A stretch of DNA of 64,000 bases from Burkholderiaceae bacterium (GCA_019751755.1 JAIENA010000219.1:1-64000); one strand, 5' to 3'; counted from the stretch's first letter, positions 37,396-47,586 are shown. The notes: generated by a model not told the origin, from the letters alone. Made by a program: numbers and translations.

Positions 37396-38865
37396 ATGTT
37401 GACCGTGCTGGCCTATTCAATGGTCGTGGTATTTATGTTTCTGATCATGACCAAGCGCCTGCCGGCGCTGGTCGCGTTGATGGTGGTGCCGATCGCATTC
37501 GGTCTGCTGGGCGGCTTCGGCGCCGAACTCGGCCCGATGATGCTGGCGGGGATCAAGCAACTGGCGCCCACCGGCGTGATGCTGATGTTCGCCATTCTGT
37601 ATTTCGGCGTCATGATCGATGCCGGATTGTTCGACCCGGTGATCCGCACCATCTTGAAACTGGTGCAAGGCGACCCGATGAAAATCGTGGTCGGCACGGC
37701 GGTACTGGCCATGATCGTGTCGCTCGATGGTGATGGCGCCACCACCTACATGATCACGGTCTCCGCCATGCTGCCGCTGTATAAGCGGCTCGGCATCAGC
37801 CGCCTGGTGCTGGCGTGCGTGATCATGCTGGCCGGTGGCGTGTTCAATATCCTGCCGTGGGGCGGCCCCACCGCGCGTGCCGCCAGCGCCCTGGGGGTGG
37901 ACGTCAGTGACATTTTCGTACCGATGATCCCGTCCATGATTGCTGGCATTTGCTGCGTGCTGTGCGTGGCCACCATGCTGGGCCGCAAGGAACGCCAACG
38001 GCTGGGCTTTATCGCACCGCCATCACGGCAGGCGGCACCGACTGCCGCCATACAAGGCAGCCTGCCTACGACGCCAGCGCCACAAGACGGATTCAGCATC
38101 CTGGCCATGGCCGCCGCCAGCGCCACGCCAAATAGCGGCCATGCCGGCCATGCCGCCGGTACGCCGTCGCATGGCTACGCGCCGCACGCCGCCAGCGTGG
38201 CCATGGAACTCAACCCCACCGCCGCCAGCATCACCCGGCCCCGGCTGCTGTGGGTGAACCTCCTGCTGACGCTGCTGTTGATGGCGGCGCTGATCAAGGG
38301 TGTGCTGCCGCTGCCGGTGCTGTTCATGATTGCGTTCGGCGTCGCCCTGATGATCAATTACCCGAAGCTGGAAGACCAGAAGGAGCGCCTTGCCGCGCAT
38401 GCCGCCAACGTCGTGCCGGTGGTGTCGCTGATCTTTGCCGCCGGGATCTTTGTCGGCATCCTGCAGGGCACCAAGATGGTCGATGCGATTGCCGCCAGCG
38501 TGATTGCCGCCATTCCTGAATGGATGGGTCCGCACCTGGCGATTGTCACGGGCATCCTCAGCATCCCGTTCACCTTCTTTATCTCGAACGACGCCTTCTA
38601 TTTTGGCATCGTGCCGATCCTCGCCAAGGCGGCGGAAGTGTATGGCATCACCGCTGCGGAAATCGGCCGGGCATCCATTATCGGCCAGCCGGCACACCTG
38701 CTCAGCCCACTGGTGGCGTCGACTTACCTGCTGGTGGGGATGTCCGAGGTTGAATTCGGCGACCACCAGCGTTACACGCTGAAATGGGCGATTCTGGCGT
38801 CGCTGGTCATGCTGGCGGCCGCGTTGCTGTTCGGTGTGATTCCGTTCATGGGCGCGGTCCGCTAA
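37396..38865 (+). CDS. CitMHS family citrate/divalent-metal transporter
   Basis: Multiple TM helices; LFAILYFGVMIDAGLFDP, SLDGDGATTYMITVSAMLPLYKRLGI, FFISNDAFYFGIVPILAKAAEVYGI, GQPAHLLSPLVASTYLLVG. Confidence 0.9.
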   Translation: MLTVLAYSMVVVFMFLIMTKRLPALVALMVVPIAFGLLGGFGAELGPMMLAGIKQLAPTGVMLMFAILYFGVMIDAGLFDPVIRTILKLVQGDPMKIVVGTAVLAMIVSLDGDGATTYMITVSAMLPLYKRLGISRLVLACVIMLAGGVFNILPWGGPTARAASALGVDVSDIFVPMIPSMIAGICCVLCVATMLGRKERQRLGFIAPPSRQAAPTAAIQGSLPTTPAPQDGFSILAMAAASATPNSGHAGHAAGTPSHGYAPHAASVAMELNPTAASITRPRLLWVNLLLTLLLMAALIKGVLPLPVLFMIAFGVALMINYPKLEDQKERLAAHAANVVPVVSLIFAAGIFVGILQGTKMVDAIAASVIAAIPEWMGPHLAIVTGILSIPFTFFISNDAFYFGIVPILAKAAEVYGITAAEIGRASIIGQPAHLLSPLVASTYLLVGMSEVEFGDHQRYTLKWAILASLVMLAAALLFGVIPFMGAVR

Positions 38866-38902
38866 CCTTGTCTGTGGCGCGTTTTGCCACTACCCGAGAA
38901 AA

Positions 38903-38920
38903 ATACCAAAATAATACCAA
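38903..38920 (-). promoter_or_regulatory. Candidate operator: TTGGTATT direct repeat (copy 1)
   Basis: Minus strand TTGGTATTATTTTGGTAT; near-identical to 54249-54266 (+), 16/18 matches; within AT-rich inverted repeat upstream of the FAD oxidoreductase. Confidence 0.45.
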
Positions 38921-38967
38921 TATATTATTTGGTACTAATATAATAAGACCACACAACAGAGGTGGCC

Positions 38968-40473
38968 ATGGATCGCAGACGTTTTCTCGCGTTAACCGGT
39001 ATGTCAACCACCGCCTTGCTGGCGGGATGTGGTGGCGGCTCGTCGCCGGGCACATTGCCGCCCCCGCCCGCCAACGATGCGGCCAGCTTGAACTGGAGCA
39101 GCCTGTCGGGCCAATTGACTGGCCAGTTGCTGCGCCCCGGAGATGCCGCTTACACCAGCACCCGGCTGCTCGCCAATATGCGTTTCGACAGCATCACGCC
39201 GGCCGCCATCGTCAAGTGCAGCTCAGTGGACGACATCCGCAACAGCCTGGCTTTTGTGCGCAACAACAAATTGGCCGTGACGCCACGCTGCGGCGGGCAT
39301 AGCTGGGCGGGCACGTCGACCACCACCGGCATCGTGCTCAATGTCACGCCATTGAATGCGATCGAGGTCTACCCCAACGGCACCGCCAAGGTCGGCGCGG
39401 GCGCGCGCCTGGCCGAAGTCTATGACACCCTGATTGCCCAAGGCGTCTGCATTCCTTCCGGCACCTGCCTGACGGTGGGCATTGCCGGCATCACCATGGG
39501 CGGCGGTATCGGCATCCTCGACCGCCAATACGGACTGACCTGTGACAACCTGCTGGCGGCCGAAGTGGTGACGGCCGACGGCCGCCTCCTCCGTTGTGAC
39601 GCCACCACCGAGCCGGACCTGTTCTGGGCCTTGCGCGGCGGCGGCGGCGGCAATTTCGGCGTGGCCACGTCGTTCACGTTCAAGACCCATCCGATCCAAG
39701 ACATCACGCTGGCGCGCGCCAGTTTCGCCTGGCAGGATTTTGCCGCGGTGTTTGATGCCTGGCAGCGCTGGCCACAAACGCTGCCCGACAATATCTGGGC
39801 CCAGATCTACCTGCAATTCGGTCCCGGCGGCATAACGTGCTCGGTATCGGCCTACTGCCTCGGCGCCTCTGCCTTCATGCAGCCGTACTGGAACGCTTTT
39901 CTGGCCGCCACCGGCTTGACGAATGCGTCCATCAGCCAGCAGCCTTACCGCGAGGTCGCCTGGAGCATGTGTGGCGGCTATACACTGAGCCAGTGCAGCC
40001 TGAATGTCTACGCGCCCGGCGGCAGGACGCAGCGCTACGATCAAGTGCTCAGTTCCGACTTCTTCAACGAACTGCTGCCCCCCGCCGGCATCGCGGCCTT
40101 GCGCCAGGCGGCGCAGGACGCCGCGTCGGCCGGACTCGCCGGTTCCTATATTTTCGATCACATGGGCGGTGCGATCCGCCGCGTCGCGCCGGACGCCACG
40201 GCATTCCCCCATCGCCAGGCCCTGTTCAGCGTGGAGTATGCCAGCTGGCCCAGCGGCGGCGTGTACGACACCGCCTTCCCCAACCGCCTGCGCGGCACGA
40301 TGAAGCCCTGGAGCAGCGGCGGCGCCTATGTCAACTATCTGGACCCGCTGCTCAGCAACTGGCAGACGGCCTATTACGGCGCGAATTATGCGCGGCTGGC
40401 GCAGGTGAAACGGCAATACGATCCGGGCCAGGTTTTCAATATGTTGCAGGGCGTGGCGCCAGCGGCCTCCTGA
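38968..40473 (+). CDS. FAD-binding (PCMH/BBE-type) oxidoreductase, exported
   Basis: MDRRRFLALTGMSTTALLAGCGGGSS Tat/lipobox-like signal; VTPRCGGHSWAGTSTTTGIVLNVTPLNAIEV, GGGIGILDRQYGLTCDNLLAAEVVTADG, LFWALRGGGGGNFGVATSFTF; C-terminal YDPGQVFNMLQG. Confidence 0.9.
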   Translation: MDRRRFLALTGMSTTALLAGCGGGSSPGTLPPPPANDAASLNWSSLSGQLTGQLLRPGDAAYTSTRLLANMRFDSITPAAIVKCSSVDDIRNSLAFVRNNKLAVTPRCGGHSWAGTSTTTGIVLNVTPLNAIEVYPNGTAKVGAGARLAEVYDTLIAQGVCIPSGTCLTVGIAGITMGGGIGILDRQYGLTCDNLLAAEVVTADGRLLRCDATTEPDLFWALRGGGGGNFGVATSFTFKTHPIQDITLARASFAWQDFAAVFDAWQRWPQTLPDNIWAQIYLQFGPGGITCSVSAYCLGASAFMQPYWNAFLAATGLTNASISQQPYREVAWSMCGGYTLSQCSLNVYAPGGRTQRYDQVLSSDFFNELLPPAGIAALRQAAQDAASAGLAGSYIFDHMGGAIRRVAPDATAFPHRQALFSVEYASWPSGGVYDTAFPNRLRGTMKPWSSGGAYVNYLDPLLSNWQTAYYGANYARLAQVKRQYDPGQVFNMLQGVAPAAS

Positions 40474-40489
40474 ACAGCGTGATGCCGTT

Positions 40490-41230
40490 TCAACGTTTTA
40501 AAGATTGCTGAAACGCCGCGGATTCCCGCGTGCGCCGCACGCTGTTCCACAGTTTTTCCACCGCGTCCCGGTTGCCCGCATAGTAGGCGGGGTGGACGTG
40601 CAGGTAGAGCGGGGACGTGTCGAATACCTTGGGCAACATCTCGATGCGGCTGGCGAAATGCCGCGCGATCAGCGGCGGCGTCTCGCCCTCCAGCGCCACC
40701 ACCGCCTGCACCCGGCCGCGCGCCAGCTTTTCCAGGTTTTGCTCGATGGTCTTGGCGCCTTCATCGACCGTGACGCCGGTCTGGCGCAGGCGCTGCGCGA
40801 CCGCCATGCCAATCTGGATGCCGAACGGACGCTGGTCCAGCCCGGTGAATGCATTGCCATCCCAGCGCACCGTGCCGCCCTTTTGCTGGTAGACGGCAAA
40901 GCGCACCACGCTCACCGCGCGCGATGCGTCGGGCGCGTTCCCTGCCATCGGGAACACGCCATACGCCATCCGCTCCGGTAAGAAGGCCGCCAGCACCGCA
41001 TCGACCGCCCCGCCCTTCAACATGCTGATGCAGCGCAGGCGCGGCGCGAAGGTATTCTGCACGACGATGCCCACCTCTTGGGCCGCCTGGCGCAACAACA
41101 TCTGCGCCTGGCCACTGCCATCGGGCATGGTATGGGGCGGGAACGGGTGGTCAAGCGTACACAGACGCAATGTCAGGGCCTGCGCATCGCCAGCCGCAGC
41201 CAGCACCAAAGTCAAAAGGAGGCGACGCAT
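40490..41230 (-). CDS. Periplasmic solute-binding protein (family 3-like), orphan
   Basis: MRRLLLTLVLAAAGDAQALTLRLCTLDHPFPPHTMPDGSGQAQMLLRQAAQEVGIVVQNTFAPRLRCISMLKGGAVDAVLAAF. Confidence 0.75.
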   Translation of the reverse strand: MRRLLLTLVLAAAGDAQALTLRLCTLDHPFPPHTMPDGSGQAQMLLRQAAQEVGIVVQNTFAPRLRCISMLKGGAVDAVLAAFLPERMAYGVFPMAGNAPDASRAVSVVRFAVYQQKGGTVRWDGNAFTGLDQRPFGIQIGMAVAQRLRQTGVTVDEGAKTIEQNLEKLARGRVQAVVALEGETPPLIARHFASRIEMLPKVFDTSPLYLHVHPAYYAGNRDAVEKLWNSVRRTRESAAFQQSLKR

Positions 41231-41447
41231 GGACTTTCAATCGTGGAAGCTTGATAGTAGAGACTTGGAAGCATTACTCTACCGCATAGCGCTTCGCCTC
41301 GACAATCCGCGTTGAACTGGGACTCGGGCGCGCATCGCGCCGTAACCTGGGACGCGATCCGGATGACTTCCCACACGATGCAGCCCTATTTTGATTTAAG
41401 TCAAAGAATATCCAAGTAGGCGGCGGTATGCTGCGCGCTTTTTTCTT

Positions 41448-42818
41448 ATGCTGCCCGCCCCCGAACTCCTCCTCCCCGCCGGCTCGCTGGCGAAAATGCA
41501 CGCCGCCTTTGACTTTGGCGCCGATGCCGTCTATGCCGGCCAGCCGCGCTACAGCCTGCGCGTGCGCAACAACGATTTCTCCACGCTGCAGGCGCTGCAG
41601 GAGGGCATCGAAGGCGCTCATGCGCGCGGCAAGCAGTTTTTCGTCGCCAGCAATATCTTTGCCCACAACGCCAAGCTGAAAACCTACCTGCGCGACATGG
41701 AACCAGTCATCGCCATGAAGCCCGACGCGCTGATCATGGCCGATCCCGGGCTGATCATGATGGTGCGCGACAAATGGCCCGAGGTGCCGGTCCACCTGTC
41801 GGTGCAGGCCAATGCCGTCAATTGGGCCGACGTGAAGTTCTGGCACCGCATGGGGCTGACACGGGTGATCCTGTCGCGCGAATTGTCGCTCGATGAAATC
41901 GAGGAAATCCGCCAGCGCTGCCCGGAAATGGAACTCGAAGTGTTTGTGCACGGCGCACTGTGCATCGCCTACTCCGGCCGCTGCCTGCTGTCCGGCTATT
42001 TCAATCACCGCGATTCCAACCAGGGCACTTGCACCAATTCCTGCCGCTGGGACTACAAGGTCGGCCCGGCCGAGGAAGACGCCAGCGGCGACCTGGCGTC
42101 GCCGCAAGTGATCCAACTGCAATTCAAGCAGGCGCTGCAACAGGCCGAGCGTCCGATGTCGGCGCTGCACCAGCAGCCGCGCCACCCGCTGGCCGACCGG
42201 CCCTACCTGATCGAGGAAGCGGAACGTCCCGGGGAACTGATGCCGATCCTGGAAGATGAACACGGCACCTACATCATGAATTCGAAGGATTTACGGGCGG
42301 TCGAGCATATCGAGCGGCTGGTCAAGATCGGCGTCAATTCGCTGAAGGTCGAAGGCCGCACCAAGTCGCTGTATTACGTCGCGCGCACCGCCCAGGCCTA
42401 CCGCCAGGCGATCGACGATGCGGTGGCCGGCCGCCCGTTCGACCCGGGCTTGCTGGGGCAGTTGCAGGGCCTGGCCAACCGCGGCTACACCGATGGCTTC
42501 TACAAGCGCCATCACACGCAGGCGTACCAGAACTATATGCGCGGCGCGTCCGAAGTCGACCGCAACCAGTATGTCGGCGATGTGCTGGCAATCGAGGATG
42601 GCTGGGCCCGCATCGCGGTCAAGAACCGCTTTGCGGTCGGCGACCGGCTGGAGGCAGTCCACCCGCGCGGCAACAGCGACTTGATGGTGACGCAGCTGCT
42701 GGCCGACGATGGCCGCAGCATTTCCGTGGCGCCCGGGGTCGGCCACGTGGTGCGCATGCGGCTCGACAATGGGCTTGATGCGGCACTCGATGGCGCGCTG
42801 CTGGCGCGCTACGTCTAA
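41448..42818 (+). CDS. yegQ: Peptidase U32 family / tRNA 5-hydroxyuridine hydroxylase-like (YegQ/TrhP)
   Basis: PELLLPAGSLAKMHAAFDFGADAVYAGQPRYSLRVRNNDF; ELEVFVHGALCIAYSGRCLLSGYFNHRDSNQGTCTNSCRWDY; SLKVEGRTKSLYYVARTAQAYRQAIDD. Confidence 0.92.
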   Translation: MLPAPELLLPAGSLAKMHAAFDFGADAVYAGQPRYSLRVRNNDFSTLQALQEGIEGAHARGKQFFVASNIFAHNAKLKTYLRDMEPVIAMKPDALIMADPGLIMMVRDKWPEVPVHLSVQANAVNWADVKFWHRMGLTRVILSRELSLDEIEEIRQRCPEMELEVFVHGALCIAYSGRCLLSGYFNHRDSNQGTCTNSCRWDYKVGPAEEDASGDLASPQVIQLQFKQALQQAERPMSALHQQPRHPLADRPYLIEEAERPGELMPILEDEHGTYIMNSKDLRAVEHIERLVKIGVNSLKVEGRTKSLYYVARTAQAYRQAIDDAVAGRPFDPGLLGQLQGLANRGYTDGFYKRHHTQAYQNYMRGASEVDRNQYVGDVLAIEDGWARIAVKNRFAVGDRLEAVHPRGNSDLMVTQLLADDGRSISVAPGVGHVVRMRLDNGLDAALDGALLARYV

Positions 42819-42915
42819 GCGGCACAACATCATGCGCAGGGCAGCTACCAGCTGTGCTGCGCTTTGCGGCGCACCCAGCGGATGGCGATATCATCTCGCG
42901 CAGCACTACGAATGA

Positions 42916-44229
42916 CTACGCCGCCGGCCGCTGGCAAATGCGGTTGCGCCCGCCCTGCTTGGCTTCATACAGCATGGCGTCCGCGCGCAGGAACAGTTCG
43001 TTTTCGGTCTTGTGCTCGGGATAGGCCGCCACGCCGCCACTGAACGAGAAGTGGCGCGTTTCGCCCGGCTTGACTTCGAACGGGATCGCACCGAACACCT
43101 GGCGCATCGCATCCATCTTTTGCCAGCCCTGCTCCAGCGTGCAATTCCAGAACACCATGACGAATTCCTCGCCGCCGAAACGACTCAATAAATCGTCGTC
43201 GCCGATCTGCGGCGCCAAGGTCAGCGCCAGGCGCTTGATGACGATATCGCCGAAGTAATGGCCCCAGGTATCGTTGATGGTCTTGAATTTATCGATATCG
43301 ACCACGCCAAAGGCCAGCGGCACGTTTTCCCGCGCGGCGCGGCGGATCAGGTCCTGCGCCTTCTTTTGCAGGCCGATCTTGTTCAGCAGACCGGTGGCGC
43401 GGTCCTTGCCGATCAAGTCCTTGTTGATGCGAATTTTGTTGGCGCGGTTGACCAGTTGGGACGCCAGCACGGCGGGATCGGTCAACAGCAGGATGTCGTC
43501 AAAACCAGAGGCCAGCGCGCGCGCCGTGACGGCGGCGTCGGGCTGGCGCTGCAACAGCATGACTTCCCGCACCGGGTCGGCTTCAATATTCTTTTTTAAT
43601 ACCCGCACAATCGCTTCGGTGCGCGCATATTCGGCGTCCGTGATCAGCACGATATCGGGCTGCAAATCCTTGACGCGCAAGTGCAGGGTCTGTGCATCGG
43701 CATGGTGGATCACTTCGACCCGGCGCTGCATCAACGCACCGTCATCGAGGCCGACCGGTTCACCCAGGTACATCAGCCGCACCACGTCGCCCCGTTTGCG
43801 CTGAACAAACAAGTTAAATAGTTTATCGACCAGCACGTCATTGGCGATCGGTTTTTCCGCATACGCGAGACAATTGCTGTCAACCAGACGCTGCTGCAGC
43901 ATAAAGCGGCCGCCCTGGCGCGCACTCTGCAGGTACACATAACTCTGGTCACTGGGCAGACGCTGCAGCAATTCACCCAGCATCAGGGTCTTGCGGCTGT
44001 CGGCCATGTCCGACTGCATGGTGTGCAGTGCGTCGAGGTCGATCACAAACAGGCTGTGGCCCCGGTCGCACACCACCGCTTCGACGAAATCACGCATTTC
44101 ATTGAAAAAGCGGATGTCGAAGTCGTATTTGTGCGCATGTAACTGCAGTTCAGCCTGGTTATCCTTGATAAAGAAACTCTGCGACAACAGCATTACCTGA
44201 TTCTTGTAGAGCGGTGCTGCACTGGCCAT
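42916..44229 (-). CDS. Diguanylate cyclase (GGDEF) with N-terminal receiver-like regions
   Basis: GKDRATGLLNKIGLQKKAQDLI...FGVVDIDKFKTINDTWGHYFGDIVIKRLA...FGGEEFVMVF. Confidence 0.92.
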   Translation of the reverse strand: MASAAPLYKNQVMLLSQSFFIKDNQAELQLHAHKYDFDIRFFNEMRDFVEAVVCDRGHSLFVIDLDALHTMQSDMADSRKTLMLGELLQRLPSDQSYVYLQSARQGGRFMLQQRLVDSNCLAYAEKPIANDVLVDKLFNLFVQRKRGDVVRLMYLGEPVGLDDGALMQRRVEVIHHADAQTLHLRVKDLQPDIVLITDAEYARTEAIVRVLKKNIEADPVREVMLLQRQPDAAVTARALASGFDDILLLTDPAVLASQLVNRANKIRINKDLIGKDRATGLLNKIGLQKKAQDLIRRAARENVPLAFGVVDIDKFKTINDTWGHYFGDIVIKRLALTLAPQIGDDDLLSRFGGEEFVMVFWNCTLEQGWQKMDAMRQVFGAIPFEVKPGETRHFSFSGGVAAYPEHKTENELFLRADAMLYEAKQGGRNRICQRPAA

Positions 44230-44421
44230 GCTGGGTTGCTTTCAAATTGGTTACCGGACTTGGCAACACCTTACACAAGAAATCCAATGTTCGCAGCACC
44301 AACGTTCTATTTTCGTGCCGGAAAGTCCACGCGCAGACGCATTGCGCAACAGCGGCAACCTGAGTGAGCGCCATGGGACACCTGTTACAATTACAGGTTT
44401 CCCTCTTCCAACGAGAATCCC

Positions 44422-44766
44422 ATGTCTTCCTTGCCAGCTTGCCCACAATGTTCTTCCACCCTGACCTATGAGGACGGCATGGGCCAGTACGTCTGCCCCG
44501 AGTGCGCGCACGAATGGCCGGTGGCCGGCGCTGACGCGCCAGCCGATGTCGCGCGCGTGTGGCGCGACGCGTCCGGCAACGTGCTGCAGGACGGCGATAC
44601 CGTGGTCGTCATCAAGGATTTGAAACTCAAGGGCGGCGGCGGCACCGTCAAGCAAGGCACCAAGGTCAAGAATATCCGCCTGGTCGACGGCGACCACGAC
44701 ATCGACTGCAAGATCGACGGCTTTGGCCAGATGGGTCTGAAGACGGAGTTCGTGCGCAAAGCCTAA
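44422..44766 (+). CDS. yjdM: PhnA/YjdM family zinc-ribbon protein
   Basis: [29 protein letters not shown]...[68 protein letters not shown]. Confidence 0.95.
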   Translation: MSSLPACPQCSSTLTYEDGMGQYVCPECAHEWPVAGADAPADVARVWRDASGNVLQDGDTVVVIKDLKLKGGGGTVKQGTKVKNIRLVDGDHDIDCKIDGFGQMGLKTEFVRKA

Positions 44767-44775
44767 CGCTGACGC

Positions 44776-44991
44776 TTACGCTTTCTTGCCTTTGCCGGTG
44801 GCGGCCAGGTACAGCGTTTTCGCGTCCTTGTGGGCCTGATCGATATTGCGCAGGCGCTTGTCGTCGTCATGCTTGACGAAGAACTCGGCATCCTGCGCAT
44901 CGACCACGATCTTGATCGCGTCCTTGTCCGCTAGGTCGTATTTTTCCACCATCAGGGTGGTGACTTCATCCAGGTATTCTTCGTAGGTCAT
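44776..44991 (-). CDS. Small conserved hypothetical protein (71 aa)
   Basis: MTYEEYLDEVTTLMVEKYDLADKDAIKIVVDAQDAEFFVKHDDDKRLRNIDQAHKDAKTLYLAATGKGKKA; plausible soluble composition. Confidence 0.65.
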   Translation of the reverse strand: MTYEEYLDEVTTLMVEKYDLADKDAIKIVVDAQDAEFFVKHDDDKRLRNIDQAHKDAKTLYLAATGKGKKA

Positions 44992-45083
44992 GGCTGCTCC
45001 GTGCGGCTGCGCTGTTAGTCAAAGGCGACACTATAACCGCAGCCGCCCCGGGCCAGCTTATTTCATCGGCCTGCCTGGCCCGC

Positions 45084-45692
45084 CTACCTGGCCCGCGTAT
45101 ATACCAGTTCCATCCACTTCATGTCCTTGCCACCCGGGCCGGGCCCCCACATTTCCACTTTGTGGCTGTCGTTGCCGGTGATCGTGGTGACCATCATGTA
45201 CGACAGTTCCTTGCCGCTCACCGGATCCGACATCACGCCCTGGTATTGGATCGCGTTGCCACTCATCGTGCCACGCGCCATGGTCATGCCGGTGCTGCCG
45301 GAATCGAGCCACGTGCCAAAGTATTTTTTCGTCACGTTATCATAGCCCTGCAGGCCCATGCCGGTGAATGGCTGGCCGCCATACGTGCCCTGGTAATGTT
45401 CCTCGAGGTAGCGGCCACCCATGATCCACTTGCGCTCGGACGCGCCATTGCTTTCTTCCGGCGGCTTGGCCGGGTCGATCCATGATTTCGACTTGACGCT
45501 GAACTTGCCGGCCAGCGGCGCCAACTTTTTATGCGCCTCGCCGGGCGTCCCGGCCTGCGCCATCTTGTCCCACATGGCCTTTTCGGCGGCGCTGGGTTGC
45601 GCCGGCTTGGGCGGGTCCGCCGCCCACACAACGCTGGCCATGCACAGGCCAACCCCGGCGACCCAAGACTGCACGATATGGTTGCGCTTCAT
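45084..45692 (-). CDS. DUF1579 family secreted protein
   Basis: Signal peptide; AHKKLAPLAGKFSVKSKSWIDPAKPPEESNGASERKWIMGGRYLEEHYQGTYGGQPFTGMGLQGYDNVTKKYFGTWLDSGSTGM. Confidence 0.85.
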   Translation of the reverse strand: MKRNHIVQSWVAGVGLCMASVVWAADPPKPAQPSAAEKAMWDKMAQAGTPGEAHKKLAPLAGKFSVKSKSWIDPAKPPEESNGASERKWIMGGRYLEEHYQGTYGGQPFTGMGLQGYDNVTKKYFGTWLDSGSTGMTMARGTMSGNAIQYQGVMSDPVSGKELSYMMVTTITGNDSHKVEMWGPGPGGKDMKWMELVYTRAR

Positions 45693-45734
45693 GGCAAGCT
45701 CCTGTTTCGCAGGGTGGTGAGAAAACCATTATAG

Positions 45735-45766
45735 TAAAAAAAAAGAAGCGGATCGCTCCGCTTCTC
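45735..45766 (-). terminator. Rho-independent terminator of the DUF885 gene
   Basis: Minus strand AGAAGCGGAGCGATCCGCTTCTTTTTTTTT. Confidence 0.85.
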
Positions 45767-45789
45767 TTGTCACAGCCAGACCGCCGGCA

Positions 45790-47586
45790 TCACTTCTGCG
45801 CCGCGCCCTGGTTGCGCGCTGGTACAAACTCTTCCATCACGGCCTTGCGCAGCAGCGCCGGTGGCACCAGGCCCTGGGCCAGCACGAAGTCATTGAACGC
45901 TTTGCGGTCGAACTTGGTGCGCAGCGCCACCTCGGCGGCCTGGCGGGTTTCCATCAGGCGCTGGTAGCCGTAGAAGTACGACGTGGCCTGGCCCGGCGCG
46001 CGGAAGGTATAGCGCTGCACTTCCTGCGTCGCCATGCCTTCGGACATGCCGACTTCCTCCATCAGGAACGACTTCACGCCCTCCGGCGCAATTTCACCCA
46101 GGTTGACCATCGGGTCGAGGAAAGCGCGCGCGGCGCGGTGCATGCGCGCCTGCAGTGCAAACAGCTGGCCATCGAGCGGCTCGTACGGTTGCATTTCCGC
46201 TTCCGCGTACAGGGCCCAGCCTTCCACGTTGACGCTGTTGAAGGCAAACACGCCGCGCGCGGTGGACACGCCGGTTTCAATCATCTTGGCAAACTGCAGT
46301 TCATGGCCCGGACGCGCTTCGTGCGCGGTCAGGGTCCAGGTCCCGGCCTGGTGGGTGAAATCGTCAAACACCTTGGCTTTGCCGGACGCATCCGGCGGCA
46401 TGCCGGTGGTCAGCACGAATTCGCCATATTCACCGGTGTTGCCGATCAGGCGCGGCGGGTTCATGTGCGGCGCTGGCTGGGCCGCGTTTTCCGCCGGCGA
46501 AGCCAGGCGGATCACGGCCTTGCGGTCCGGCAGCGTCACCACGTTTTGTTCGCGCACCGACGCTTCCAGTTGCGCCAGGCGTTCCTGGTACAGCGGCATC
46601 ACGTTATCGATCGGGATTTGCTGTTTCTTCAGCTCTTTCATGACGAAGCGGTAATCCGCGTTCGGCAAGTTGCGCTCTTTGGCCAGCAGGCCGGCCGTGA
46701 TGTTCATCTGGTTGCGGATTTCGGAGAACGACGTCAGCGCCTTGGAAATCAATTCCTGCGGGCTGATATCGACGCCGAACTGTTTCAGGTTGTCGGCATA
46801 CAGTTCCGGCGGCAGGCGGTGATCGGTGCGGGCGCGCGGCAGGATCTGCTTGCGCACATTGTCGTTATACGCGGTCAACTGCTTTTCCAGCGCCGCATAG
46901 GTTGGCTCCCAGCCTTCCAGGCCGCTCTTGGCCAGCAAGTCCTTGATGCCCTTGAGCATGGCCGGCGCGTCGTTCAGCGACTGTTCCACCTGGCCTTTGA
47001 ATGGGCCCAGCAATTTCGGATTGGCTTTCAGGCGCTCATTGAGACGGTCTTCGGCCAGTTCCGTGATCGGACGGTAGCCCTTGGCCAGGCCGGCATATTT
47101 TTGCAGGCGCACCAGCAAGGTTTTCTGGCGCTCTTTCGGGATGCGCGGGTCCAGCATCTGGCGCACCACGCCGAACAGCAGGCGGTTCAAGTCCTGGTAC
47201 GGCAGCATCAGCTTGCGCTGCAGCGCATTGCTGACCAGATTTTCATTGGCCGCATTGATCAGGATTTCCAGGTCTTGCTTGATCTTCGGATCGGTTTCCG
47301 CTTTCAGCCGCTTTTGCAGTTCCGCCACCACGGCGCGGGTATCCTTGGCGCTGGCCTCATACTGGTCGCGCGACATGTCGGTAATGAGCTCATCGTAGCC
47401 GTCCACGCCCAGCGAACTAGCACTTTCCGGCGAATACTTGGCCATCACATTCAGTAACAGCTTGGCATTGTCGTTACTCTTGGCAACCCACGCTGGCTCG
47501 GCGGCAGCGGCGGTGCCGGCCAGGGACGCAAACGCCAGGGTCATGGCGCCCAGCATGGCTTTGGATTTCCAGTTCGGTTTCTGCAT
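45790..47586 (-). CDS. DUF885 family secreted putative metallopeptidase
   Basis: Signal peptide; WTLTAHEARPGHELQFAKMIETG and NVEGWALYAEAEM, typical DUF885. Confidence 0.9.
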   Translation of the reverse strand: MQKPNWKSKAMLGAMTLAFASLAGTAAAAEPAWVAKSNDNAKLLLNVMAKYSPESASSLGVDGYDELITDMSRDQYEASAKDTRAVVAELQKRLKAETDPKIKQDLEILINAANENLVSNALQRKLMLPYQDLNRLLFGVVRQMLDPRIPKERQKTLLVRLQKYAGLAKGYRPITELAEDRLNERLKANPKLLGPFKGQVEQSLNDAPAMLKGIKDLLAKSGLEGWEPTYAALEKQLTAYNDNVRKQILPRARTDHRLPPELYADNLKQFGVDISPQELISKALTSFSEIRNQMNITAGLLAKERNLPNADYRFVMKELKKQQIPIDNVMPLYQERLAQLEASVREQNVVTLPDRKAVIRLASPAENAAQPAPHMNPPRLIGNTGEYGEFVLTTGMPPDASGKAKVFDDFTHQAGTWTLTAHEARPGHELQFAKMIETGVSTARGVFAFNSVNVEGWALYAEAEMQPYEPLDGQLFALQARMHRAARAFLDPMVNLGEIAPEGVKSFLMEEVGMSEGMATQEVQRYTFRAPGQATSYFYGYQRLMETRQAAEVALRTKFDRKAFNDFVLAQGLVPPALLRKAVMEEFVPARNQGAAQK

